Below are positions 1-7,745 of a stretch of DNA of 64,000 bases, one piece after another; position 1 is the stretch's first letter; every line of letters starts with the position of its first letter. Source of the DNA: Pontibacter mangrovi (GTDB lineage: Bacteria > Bacteroidota > Bacteroidia > Cytophagales > Hymenobacteraceae). The translations under genes were made by a program, and so were the position numbers. The DNA is taken from contig NZ_VFRQ01000001.1 in NCBI RefSeq assembly GCF_006385705.1, forward strand, positions 62,001-126,000, read 5' to 3'. The notes beneath the pieces were generated by a model. It ran no database searches. It was not told where the DNA came from and saw only the letters and a list, made by a program, of their open reading frames with translations.

Positions 1-715
1 GGAACTCCTCCCAAAGCGCCTGCTCGTGCTTATCGCCGTAGGCATGCGCCACTTTATTAATATGACCGTTTGCGGCAAGGGTAGCTACGAAGTCTGCGGC
101 TCCCTCGCCTATACTCATGCCCAGCAGCGTGGAGTCTCCCTTAGAGTCTCTCTGTAGAATGTGAATGAACTCATGGATCACTACCAGGTCGATCTGGTCC
201 ATGGGCTTGAGTACGGCTTTGTGCCAGTTTCCGAGCTCCTCCGTGGGGGTGTTAGGGTATAAACCAAACATGTCCACGCCTATCACAGGGTCATCTGCAA
301 TGGTGCCGGCAGAGTTCATCGCTCCGACGACGAAGTATACACGGGGGATATTTGTGTCGGGATAGAGTTCCTTTAGCCGCCCATAGTGTGCCTGCATTTT
401 GGGCACTGCCTCCTGCAGCTTATGGGTATGTCCTTTTAGTTGTGTGTAATATTGAGGGTGCCTGTTGATGACCTTTTGCAGGTATGCAGCATTCCTGATG
501 CGGCCGGGCGTGAACTGCTTTACACCGGCTGATGCTTTCTGCAGGTATTCTTCGTCCAGCACCCGCACAGAGTCTTCTTTGCTTTGTGCCTCTTTCAGTT
601 TATCAAAGGCATTCCAGAAGAGGTCAACATCCGAGGTGACGATCTGGAAAGAAGCCTGGCTATAGCCAGCAGCAGAGGTGAGCAGCAGTGTTAAAAGAGC
701 ATATAATTTTTTCAT
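1..715 (-). CDS. Secreted HExxH zinc protease-like protein (DUF2268-like), 3' end cut off
   Basis: The gene reads leftwards from an ATG at 713-715 and runs off the left edge, so about 238 codons are visible. The first 20 residues (MKKLYALLTLLLTSAAGYSQ) form a clear signal peptide, so the product is exported. Around residue 175 there is VIHEFIHILQ, a zinc-binding HExxH helix, followed by a Gly/Glu-rich stretch (MSIGEGAADFV) that may supply the third ligand. This layout resembles DUF2268-type predicted zinc proteases, for which no substrate is known. The family name is tentative; the export signal and HExxH are seen directly. Confidence 0.7.
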   Translation of the reverse strand, partial: MKKLYALLTLLLTSAAGYSQASFQIVTSDVDLFWNAFDKLKEAQSKEDSVRVLDEEYLQKASAGVKQFTPGRIRNAAYLQKVINRHPQYYTQLKGHTHKLQEAVPKMQAHYGRLKELYPDTNIPRVYFVVGAMNSAGTIADDPVIGVDMFGLYPNTPTEELGNWHKAVLKPMDQIDLVVIHEFIHILQRDSKGDSTLLGMSIGEGAADFVATLAANGHINKVAHAYGDKHEQALWEEF

Positions 716-885
716 AGTTGTAGGTTTTTAGCTAAAGATAAGAGCTTAGGGCAAAAGGTTGCACTTACCTGCCTAATAAACAGTTAAAGCCCACTTTCGT
801 GCTGGTAAAGCAGCTTCAGCTGTGAAGGCAGCGTGTGCCAATGTTTCTACAACTATAAAAGGGCGGGGGCAGGAAATGCGAGAGG

Positions 886-1545
886 TTATGCGCCGCCGTC
901 CCAGCCGGAGCGGCCGAGCAACGGCACAAACTTAAAGTCTGTGAATTCCTCGCGGGTAAACTCGTTCTCACCGACTCTGGTAATGCGCAGCATTTTCTGC
1001 GTCTGCTCATCCCCGACAGGTATCACCAGTATGCCATCGGTCGTTAGCTGGCGCAGCAGCTCTTTGGGCACAACGGGAGCCCCGGCGGTCACAATAATTT
1101 TGTCGTAAGGCGCGTGGGCGGGTAAGCCCAGTGATCCATCGCCATGAAAGGTATGCGGTTTTAAACCATGCTTGCGGAAAAAGAGGCGGGCCTTCTCGAA
1201 AAGCGGCCGGTTATACTCAATGGTATAAACATTTGGGGTGATTTGCAGGAGCACCGTGCACTGGTAGCCGGAGCCCGTTCCGATTTCCAGCACCTTGTCG
1301 GTAGGCTTAAGCTGCAGCAGCTCCGACTGAAATGCCACTGTGTAAGGCTGTGAGATGGTTTGGCCTTCTCCAATCGGGAAAGCTTTGTCCTGGTAGGCCT
1401 GTTCCACAAAAGCCTTGTCGAAGAAGTAATGACGCGGTACAGTTTCGATGGCTTTCAGCACGCGCTCATCGTGGATGCCTTTCTCGCGAAGCTGTCTTAC
1501 TAAAGCCCGGCGCATGCCTTTATGTCTGTACGTGTCGGTTTGCAT
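886..1545 (-). CDS. pcm: Protein-L-isoaspartate O-methyltransferase
   Basis: 219 residues, the normal length for PCMT. It uses SAM to methylate isoaspartyl residues in damaged proteins so that they can return to aspartate. The SAM site is VLEIGTGSGYQ (about residues 85-95), preceded by the family signature GEGQTISQPYTVA, and the C-terminal half holds IIVTAGAP and DGILVIPVGD. The product is cytoplasmic. The gene is divergent from ribE across about 220 bases. An internal Met at residue 11 is a possible alternative start. Confidence 0.93.
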   Translation of the reverse strand: MQTDTYRHKGMRRALVRQLREKGIHDERVLKAIETVPRHYFFDKAFVEQAYQDKAFPIGEGQTISQPYTVAFQSELLQLKPTDKVLEIGTGSGYQCTVLLQITPNVYTIEYNRPLFEKARLFFRKHGLKPHTFHGDGSLGLPAHAPYDKIIVTAGAPVVPKELLRQLTTDGILVIPVGDEQTQKMLRITRVGENEFTREEFTDFKFVPLLGRSGWDGGA

Positions 1546-1763
1546 GAGGAATTTGCTAGGGGTTTATGCTAAACTTACTGCCGGTTCAGGCGGCAGGTTT
1601 GCGAAAATAAGCATCCCTGGGCAATTTTACCTGCCATTTGCAGCATTTCCTGCGCATTATTTAGCCGGGCAGCTGTATGGCTGGCAGAATGATGTTAAAT
1701 TTGAGGGATCGTTTTTCATTGCGGTTGAAATAGGAGCGCATCGCATCATTAACAGGAATATAT

Positions 1764-2348
1764 ATGTTTACAGGAATTATAGAGGCCCTGGGCCAGGTAA
1801 AAAATATCCGGGAAGAAGGCACTAACAAGCATTTCACGCTGAGCGGCCCCTTTACGCAGGAACTCAAAATTGACCAAAGCCTGGCGCATAACGGTGTATG
1901 TTTAACTGTGGTGGGCATTGATGATGAGGCCTACACGGTTACGGCCATTGATGAAACGCTGCAGAAAACCAACCTCAATAGCCTGAGCGTGGGGGATAAG
2001 GTAAACCTGGAGCGTTGCATGCAGGCCAACGGTCGCTTCGACGGGCACGTGGTGCAAGGGCACGTAGACCAAACCGGCGTATGCGAATCGGTGGAGGATG
2101 AGAACGGCAGCTGGCTGTTTACCTTCAGCTACGACCCCGGCAAGGGGAATGTAACGGTAGAGAAAGGCTCTATCTGCGTGAACGGCATCAGCCTGACCGT
2201 AGTCAACTCGCACGAAGACCGTTTTTCGGTAGCCATCATCCCTTATACCTATGAGCATACCAACCTGCACACCATAAAGCCCGGGCACACGGTAAACCTG
2301 GAGTTCGACATCATCGGGAAGTATGTGGCGCGCCTGTTGAACAGGTAA
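1764..2348 (+). CDS. ribE: Riboflavin synthase, alpha subunit
   Basis: 194 residues made of two tandem lumazine-binding barrels. Repeat one begins with the typical MFTGIIEALG; repeat two is marked by GSICVNGISLTV and ends in GKYVARLL. The enzyme dismutates two molecules of 6,7-dimethyl-8-ribityllumazine into riboflavin, the last step of vitamin B2 synthesis. Other rib genes are not next to it, and the leader of about 220 bases shows no FMN riboswitch core, so it is probably expressed constitutively. Confidence 0.95.
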   Translation: MFTGIIEALGQVKNIREEGTNKHFTLSGPFTQELKIDQSLAHNGVCLTVVGIDDEAYTVTAIDETLQKTNLNSLSVGDKVNLERCMQANGRFDGHVVQGHVDQTGVCESVEDENGSWLFTFSYDPGKGNVTVEKGSICVNGISLTVVNSHEDRFSVAIIPYTYEHTNLHTIKPGHTVNLEFDIIGKYVARLLNR

Positions 2349-2421
2349 AGGCTGTTGGGCTTGCCAACCTGGCACGAGGAGGTTCCGTTAGAGGGTACAG
2401 TAACACAAAACTATACTTCTT

Positions 2422-2727
2422 ATGCCTACGGAACAATACCATGAGCCAGCCAGCGAGCTGTCGCAGGAAACACGGACTTTTGCCCGCATGCTTACTTCAG
2501 TTATAGAAGAGGCAGAGGCCATTAACTGGTACGAGCAGCGCATCTCGGTGGAGAAGGATCCTCAAGCAAAAGCCATTATGCAGAACGCGCAGGAAGAGGA
2601 ATTCAAGCACTTTGGGATGGACCTGGAATTTCTGCTGCGCAAAAAGCCGAAATGGCGCGAGATGATGAAGATTATCCTTTTCTCCGAAGGGGATATCGTG
2701 GAAAAAGGGGAGAAGGCGGAGGACTAG
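2422..2727 (+). CDS. Encapsulated-ferritin-like protein (EncFtn-like), orphan
   Basis: 101 residues, two predicted long helices. The segment SVIEEAEAINWYEQR (26-40) and EEEFKHFGMDLEFL (58-71) match the half-ferritin of encapsulin systems. By comparison from memory with the Rhodospirillum rubrum protein, the ferroxidase ligands correspond to E30, E60 and H63, with W36-Y37 beside the site. Such proteins form decamers that oxidise Fe(II). The usual encapsulin shell gene is not next to it and the C-terminus (GEKAED) lacks a cargo-loading peptide. It overlaps the convergent DoxX gene by 4 bases. Family call good, biological role open. Confidence 0.8.
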   Translation: MPTEQYHEPASELSQETRTFARMLTSVIEEAEAINWYEQRISVEKDPQAKAIMQNAQEEEFKHFGMDLEFLLRKKPKWREMMKIILFSEGDIVEKGEKAED

Positions 2728-3188
2728 AACCTCCGCTCCTGCATCGCCATACTTTGGTCGATGCTCAGGTTTCCGGCGCCGCCAACAACCAAAGCCCAGG
2801 CCATACCTATTACCAGCAGGTGATATTCGTAGCCCTCGCCGGCCTGGTTGCCGCCCCAGTTCATAAAAAAGCCGTTTGGTAGGTGCACCGTAAGTATGAT
2901 GCCTACAAAAAGGCCGATGAGGCACAAAGCCCACAGGCGCACCCAAAAGCCAAGGATCAAACAGATAGAGCCTATTACCTCAATAATGATGACGATCCAG
3001 CCCAGCCAGCCGGGAAGACCGGATATTTGCTCGAATGACTGCATGAAGCCTGCCGGCCCATGGCCGCCAAACCAGCCCAGAAGTTTCTGAGCGCCGTGCG
3101 GAAAAATGATCAAGCCCAAGAACACCCGCACTATAGTGAGGCTCCAGGTGTCGTGTGTGGCCAGAACTCTATCTTTAAAGAAACCCAT
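2724..3188 (-). CDS. DoxX family inner-membrane protein
   Basis: 154 residues with four hydrophobic segments. RVFLGLIIFPHGAQKLLGWFGG near the N-terminus is the DoxX signature. Members are small membrane proteins linked loosely to quinone/thiol redox chemistry; none has a firmly known reaction here. The gene is tail-to-tail with the ferritin-like gene and shares its last 4 bases. Confidence 0.88.
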   Translation of the reverse strand: MGFFKDRVLATHDTWSLTIVRVFLGLIIFPHGAQKLLGWFGGHGPAGFMQSFEQISGLPGWLGWIVIIIEVIGSICLILGFWVRLWALCLIGLFVGIILTVHLPNGFFMNWGGNQAGEGYEYHLLVIGMAWALVVGGAGNLSIDQSMAMQERRF

Positions 3189-3245
3189 ATCCGATGCCGT
3201 CGTTTGTTCCCTCCACAGTACGAATATTCCGGAAAGATAGATAAG

Positions 3246-3863
3246 CTACGGCTGCCGGTTAAACTTAGGAAGGCTTAGATTAAACTTGATGGCCACCAGG
3301 CGGATAATGATGATCAGTAGCATGGAAGCGATGAAGCTGATGTTTCTTTCCACTTGCAGATACTCCAGGCCCAGGTAAAAAGACGCACCCACCAGGCAGG
3401 CGCTGGCATAGATTTCCTGCCGGAAGAGCACCGGCACCTCGTTGGTAAGCGTGTCGCGGATAACGCCGCCCATGACAGCTGAGAACATGCCCATGATGGC
3501 TGCTACCTCAGGGCTCGTGCCCAGCTCGAGGGCTTTCTCCATGCCTACCACCGTAAAAATGGCAATCCCCATGGTATCGAACAGCTGAAAGGTTCGGCGC
3601 AGTTGCAGCATCCACTTGTAAAAGAGGCCACTGGCAAGTATGGAAGCAAAAATAACGTAGAGCACTGTGGTGTCCTGTATCCAGACAAGTGGGTAGCTGC
3701 CCAGCATGATATCACGGAGACTGCCGCCGCCGATGGCCGTGACAAAGCCCGTGAAGGCAGCGCCGAACCAATCCTGCTCCCGGTCCCGCTCACTCACCGC
3801 CAGCGCCCCGGACATGGCAAACACGGCGGTTCCTATTAACTCAAGTATATATTGTATGCTCAA
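3246..3863 (-). CDS. TRIC-type (UPF0126/YicG) membrane channel protein
   Basis: 205 residues, six to seven membrane helices in two similar halves. GTAVFAMSGALA and GGGSLRDIMLG mark repeat one, and GVIRDTLTNEVP repeat two. Prokaryotic TRIC homologues are trimeric cation channels; older annotations call them UPF0126. The start is TTG at 3863 (LSIQYILELIG); no in-frame ATG fits better. It lies in the same direction as DoxX, 57 bases upstream. Confidence 0.85.
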   Translation of the reverse strand: MSIQYILELIGTAVFAMSGALAVSERDREQDWFGAAFTGFVTAIGGGSLRDIMLGSYPLVWIQDTTVLYVIFASILASGLFYKWMLQLRRTFQLFDTMGIAIFTVVGMEKALELGTSPEVAAIMGMFSAVMGGVIRDTLTNEVPVLFRQEIYASACLVGASFYLGLEYLQVERNISFIASMLLIIIIRLVAIKFNLSLPKFNRQP

Positions 3864-3929
3864 TCTCTTACGTGTAAAGCGGCAATATAAGGGGCTTTAG
3901 CTTAGGAAAAAACATGTTGGCCCATACGC

Positions 3930-6203
3930 TTACATCAGCCCGAATTTCAGCCCGAAGAAAAAAGTGCGTGGCCTGGCCGGGCCATACACATAGTTGCTGT
4001 CGCGGTAGCGGCCGGTGTCAAAATCGCTTTGGTAGGCGTTGAGGATGTTCTGTACGCCGGCGTGCAGCTGCAGGTCCTGCTTTATACTTTTGATGGTGAA
4101 GCGGTAAGCGAGTTTCAGGTTGTTTTCTACAAACGTAGGAGAGGAGTACAGCTCATCCTCCACCACGCCCGGCGCCCCTGCAAAGTGCGGCACCAGCATC
4201 GGCCCCGTCAGCACGCCCGAGAAAGTGGCGTTGAAACGGCCCTGCGGAAAAAAGGAAAGCACATAGTAGCCGTAGCTGCCTGGCGTGCGCAGGTAATCGC
4301 GCGTGCCCTGTATCTCGGAAGACCATTGCACCGGCGCATCATACCTGGAGCTTTGCACCGTTAGCCCCGTCTCCAGCTGAAACCGCTGGTCATAATTCAG
4401 GCGCCCTTCCAGGGTAATGCCTTTCACCGTAGAATGGCTGCCGTTCTTGCGCAGCAACTGCTGGTTGCCCTGCGCATCCGTCCCGATCTCCTCCAGCACA
4501 AAGGCGTTCTGCAGGCGCGTGTGAAAGGCGTCCAGCGTAAAACCATAGATCATATGCTCACCAGGCTTGTTAAAGTCCACGGAGGCGTTGAAGGCGTTGG
4601 AAGTCTCCTCCCGCAGCTCCGGGTCAAGCTGGACAAGCGAAATGCCGCCGCCTGCAAAGGCAATGTGCAGGTCGGTTTCGAAGGCCTGTGGTGCCTTAAA
4701 GCCGCGGGCGTAAGAGGCGCGTACCTGCGTGGTGGTGCCAATCTTGTAGAGCGCGTTCAGGCGGGGCGTAAAAACGAGCCCCTCCACGTTGCTGTGCCGG
4801 TTGGCCCTTACGCCGGAAAGTATGGTCAAGGCAGGGGTAAATTCCCAGTCGCTTTGCAGGAACAGGCCGGTCAGGCTGTTCTCCTGGTCTATCAGGTAGT
4901 TGTAGGCTTCAATCGCATCAAAAGTATCGTCATACTGATGCTCGGCCCCAGCTGTAAAAGTGTTGCTGCCGCCCAGGAAGCTGTGGGAAGTATGGTTCAA
5001 CTGAAAACCACCCTGCAAGGTATAATTCCGCGTCTGCCCCCATCCGTCCGCCTGGTCTATGCCTGTGTAGTGGGTGCGTTTGGTGTTTTGGCCCGAGCCG
5101 TAGACACTGAAGGAGGATTTCCCGTTCCCGAGCCGGTGGTCCCAGTTAAAACCGCCTACCAATATGTTGTGCAGCCGGTACTCGGACTGGTCTGCACGGT
5201 CGGCAGGCTCATCCAGGCGGTTGCCGCCTTTGCGTTCTTCATAAATGCTCCAGCCGTTCACATCCAGTTTGTCTCTGTCGGTCGGCCTGAAAAAGGCATT
5301 AACGCCGAAGGAGTTGTTCTTCAGCTGCGCCAGCTCCGAGTAACCATCACGGTTGGCGTCATACGCTTCTTTGTCACGGTGAGAGGCGAAAAAGGAGGCG
5401 CCGGCGTTGCCTGCCTCGTTTACCGTGTTGGCGTTGGCATTGAGGAAGTGGTCCCACGCCTTGCCGTCTGTTAGGGAGGAGTTGCTCGAGAGGGTGAAGG
5501 TGCTCTCTTTGGGCTCTTTGGTGATGATATTCACGGTGCCGGCGATGGCGCTGGAGCCATATAGGATGGAACCGCCTCCCCGCACTACCTCTACGCGCTC
5601 CACCATATTGGCAGGAATTTGCTCTAAGCCATACAGGCTCATCAGGGAGGAAAAGACAGGGCGGCTGTTTATCAGGATCTGCGAATAGGAGCCCCCCAGG
5701 CCGTTCATGCGCAGCTGCGTGTAGTTGCAGGTCTGGCAGTCGGTTTCCATGCGCAGGCCCGGCTGAAAGCACAAACCCTCCGACAGGGTGTTGGACTGTG
5801 TGAGGTTAAACGTGCGGCTGTCCAGCACGTTCACTGCCACAGGGCTCTCCAGCCTTCGCCGTTCGGTCCGGGTGCCCGTCACCACCACCTCGTTCAGGGT
5901 GGCATTGGCCTCCGTGAGGGTGGTAGGCAGCATTACTGCGGAATCAGGATACACCTGTACAGGGTGCAGCTCCCTTTTATAGCCGATGGCTGTTACCATC
6001 AGCTCATATTTTCCAGCCGGGATCTTCTCCAGCGTATACTTCCCCTCCAGGTCGGTAGGGGCGCCCCAGGTCGTGCCTTTTAATAAGACGGTGGCGTAGG
6101 GAATAGCCTTGCCGTCAGCTTTTACAGTGCCTTTAACGGAACCATGCTGTGCAGCGGCGGTAAACGAGACGAGATGTAATAGAAGTAGTAGTGCGTTTCT
6201 CAT
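3930..6203 (-). CDS. TonB-dependent outer-membrane receptor, probable metal or metal-complex uptake
   Basis: 757 residues. After a signal peptide (to about residue 18) comes a carboxypeptidase-like regulatory fold (about 22-100), the plug domain (about 105-230, with VERVEVVRGGGSILYGSSAIAG) and a long beta-barrel ending in FFFGLKFGLM, a typical aromatic-rich last strand. A CQTCNYTQLRMNGLGG motif in the plug is shared, as far as I recall, with Bacteroidota receptors for metals or haem. The gene has its own promoter with an inverted repeat set between the boxes (6240-6271), which suggests metal-dependent repression. The substrate is not shown by the sequence. Confidence 0.88.
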   Translation of the reverse strand: MRNALLLLLHLVSFTAAAQHGSVKGTVKADGKAIPYATVLLKGTTWGAPTDLEGKYTLEKIPAGKYELMVTAIGYKRELHPVQVYPDSAVMLPTTLTEANATLNEVVVTGTRTERRRLESPVAVNVLDSRTFNLTQSNTLSEGLCFQPGLRMETDCQTCNYTQLRMNGLGGSYSQILINSRPVFSSLMSLYGLEQIPANMVERVEVVRGGGSILYGSSAIAGTVNIITKEPKESTFTLSSNSSLTDGKAWDHFLNANANTVNEAGNAGASFFASHRDKEAYDANRDGYSELAQLKNNSFGVNAFFRPTDRDKLDVNGWSIYEERKGGNRLDEPADRADQSEYRLHNILVGGFNWDHRLGNGKSSFSVYGSGQNTKRTHYTGIDQADGWGQTRNYTLQGGFQLNHTSHSFLGGSNTFTAGAEHQYDDTFDAIEAYNYLIDQENSLTGLFLQSDWEFTPALTILSGVRANRHSNVEGLVFTPRLNALYKIGTTTQVRASYARGFKAPQAFETDLHIAFAGGGISLVQLDPELREETSNAFNASVDFNKPGEHMIYGFTLDAFHTRLQNAFVLEEIGTDAQGNQQLLRKNGSHSTVKGITLEGRLNYDQRFQLETGLTVQSSRYDAPVQWSSEIQGTRDYLRTPGSYGYYVLSFFPQGRFNATFSGVLTGPMLVPHFAGAPGVVEDELYSSPTFVENNLKLAYRFTIKSIKQDLQLHAGVQNILNAYQSDFDTGRYRDSNYVYGPARPRTFFFGLKFGLM

Positions 6204-6239
6204 AGTTTTAAAGTATAGCTATTTAATTTATTTGAAACG

Positions 6240-6271
6240 CAAAAGTATAAATTTAGATTTATCTAAAACAA
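6240..6271 (-). promoter_or_regulatory. Bacteroidota promoter for the TonB receptor
   Basis: Read on the minus strand: TTG (-33 type box, 6269-6271), 21 bases, then TACTTTTG (6240-6247), which fits the TAnnTTTG -7 box of Bacteroidota housekeeping promoters. Transcription would start near 6233, about 30 bases before the ATG. Confidence 0.6.
6252..6267. promoter_or_regulatory. Perfect inverted repeat, candidate DtxR/MntR-type operator
   Basis: TTTAGAT-TT-ATCTAAA, a perfect 7-2-7 palindrome lying wholly between the -33 and -7 boxes of the receptor promoter, where a bound repressor would block RNA polymerase. The TTTAG...CTAAA outline resembles operators of DtxR-family metal regulators; that assignment is an inference. 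Confidence 0.5.
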
Positions 6272-6340
6272 TGTTTATGCAAGTTTAATCTCTTCTGATG
6301 TTGATTATACTTTGGGTGGCATGGTAGAGGGAGGCCAACA

Positions 6341-6372
6341 AAAAAGCCCTGCAGGTATAACCGGCAGGGCTT
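6341..6372 (-). terminator. Terminator of the sirtuin gene
   Basis: AAGCCCTGC (6344-6352) pairs with GCAGGGCTT (6364-6372); read on the minus strand the stem is followed by a run of T. It lies 25 bases past the sirtuin stop codon. Confidence 0.75.
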
Positions 6373-6396
6373 GCTGTATTTTCTAAAAGTATGGAC

Positions 6397-7092
6397 TCAT
6401 GTATATTTTTCCCGGAGCAAAGCCGCTACTTTTTGCATGCCAGTACTTGCTTTTTCCTCGTACAGGTGCAGGTTAGGCCGCTTCCGCATGCTGGGCAGGT
6501 TCGGATCGATGACAAATACAGGCACGTCTGCCTCAACGAAATCCACCAGGCCGGCAGCCGGGTAAACGACCAGCGAAGTGCCCACAACCAGGAAGATCTC
6601 AGCCTGCAGCGTTTCCTCAATGGCTTTCTCCATCATCGGCACGGGTTCCCCGAACCACACGATGTTTGGCCGCAGCTGAGACCCGCGCTCGCACTTATCG
6701 CCTTTTTTCAGTTCCCAGCCTTCGATAGGGTATACCAGCGATGGGTCGAGGGTGCTGCGGCTCTCAAAGAGTTTGCCGTGGAGGTGGATGATGTTGGTGG
6801 AGCCGGCGCGCTCGTGCAGGTCGTCTACGTTTTGGGTGATGATGCGCACATCGAAGTCCTGTTCCAGGTCGGCCAGCGCCATGTGGGCCGCGTTTGGTTT
6901 TACGGTATGGGCATTCTTCCGGCGCTGGTTGTAGAAGTCCAGCACCAGCTCGGGGTTTTTATGCCAGCCCTGCGGCGAGGCCACCTCCATCACGTCATGC
7001 CCTTCCCACAGCCCGTCCGCATCGCGGAAGGTAGCAATCCCGCTCTCGGCGCTGATGCCAGCACCCGTTAACACCACCAGCTTCTTTTTCAA
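6397..7092 (-). CDS. Sir2-family NAD-dependent protein deacylase
   Basis: 231 residues. NAD site GAGISAESGIATFR (10-23), TQNVDDLHERAG (87-98), and catalytic H105 in LHGKLFE. Y54 and R57 (FYNQRR) match the pair that lets class III sirtuins (CobB, SIRT5) remove succinyl or malonyl groups, so desuccinylation is likely. The zinc ribbon is degenerate: only one cysteine (about residue 133) remains in the whole protein. The start is TTG at 7092, because the frame has no ATG before a stop 15 bases upstream. Divergent from the P-loop kinase gene. Confidence 0.9.
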   Translation of the reverse strand: MKKKLVVLTGAGISAESGIATFRDADGLWEGHDVMEVASPQGWHKNPELVLDFYNQRRKNAHTVKPNAAHMALADLEQDFDVRIITQNVDDLHERAGSTNIIHLHGKLFESRSTLDPSLVYPIEGWELKKGDKCERGSQLRPNIVWFGEPVPMMEKAIEETLQAEIFLVVGTSLVVYPAAGLVDFVEADVPVFVIDPNLPSMRKRPNLHLYEEKASTGMQKVAALLREKYT

Positions 7093-7220
7093 ATCATCTA
7101 TACTTTATGTTGCCTCAACCAAAGCCATACTTAAAACTTATATGCTCCGGAGCCGCTAAAGTTACAGTAATAGCTACGCCCTGCAACTATTTACAGGAAA
7201 CCTACTTAAAATCTGACACC

Positions 7221-7664
7221 ATGCAAGCCATCATCTTCTGCGGCATACAGGCCAGCGGCAAGTCCACCTTCTACAAAGAGCGCTTCTTTAACAGCCACGT
7301 GCGCATCAGCCTGGATCAGCTCCGGACCCGACACCGGGAACGGCTTTTCCTGGATACCTGCCTGAAAAGCCAGATGCGCTTTGTGGTAGACAATACCAAC
7401 CCCACCCGGGCAGAGCGCGCAAAGTATATCCGTATGGCGAAAGCTGCAAAGTATGAGGTGATCGGCTATTTTTTCGAATCCGGTTCCGGCGATGCCGTGC
7501 GGCGCAACAGCCAGCGCAGCGGGCGTTTCCTGGTACCGGTTAAAGGCATTTACGGTACCCATAAGCGGCTGGAGAAACCCACGTTGAGCGAAGGCTTCGA
7601 CAAACTATACGTTGTGCAACTGATGCCCTGGGGAGAGTATGAAGTATGGCAGGTACCGGAATAG
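7221..7664 (+). CDS. P-loop kinase-like ATP-binding protein
   Basis: 147 residues. Walker A GIQASGKST is at residues 8-16, and VVDNTNPTRAERAKYI is the second conserved block of PNKP/zeta-like kinases (AAA_33 type). Members phosphorylate nucleic acid ends or small molecules; the substrate here is unknown. I use ATG 7221 rather than an upstream ATG at 7107, because the 38 extra residues look like untranslated leader and the family starts right before the Walker A strand. Confidence 0.8.
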   Translation: MQAIIFCGIQASGKSTFYKERFFNSHVRISLDQLRTRHRERLFLDTCLKSQMRFVVDNTNPTRAERAKYIRMAKAAKYEVIGYFFESGSGDAVRRNSQRSGRFLVPVKGIYGTHKRLEKPTLSEGFDKLYVVQLMPWGEYEVWQVPE

Positions 7665-7745
7665 GAAAGGCGCTAAATAAATTCATGGGGAGCTGGTGTA
7701 CAGGCAATCTTCTGCGGTGCTATATTCGCTAAAATTTTTAGCTGT

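Noticed and set aside
1546..1763. FMN riboswitch before riboflavin synthase
   Set aside because: None of the conserved aptamer core is present in the leader.
2349..3245. Encapsulin shell gene next to the ferritin-like protein
   Set aside because: Both flanks are occupied by unrelated genes (ribE and doxX); no encapsulin sequence was found anywhere in the window.
4434..5474. A 346-codon open frame antisense to the TonB receptor
   Set aside because: Low-complexity, Val/Arg-rich product without domains; the receptor on the other strand explains the stretch.
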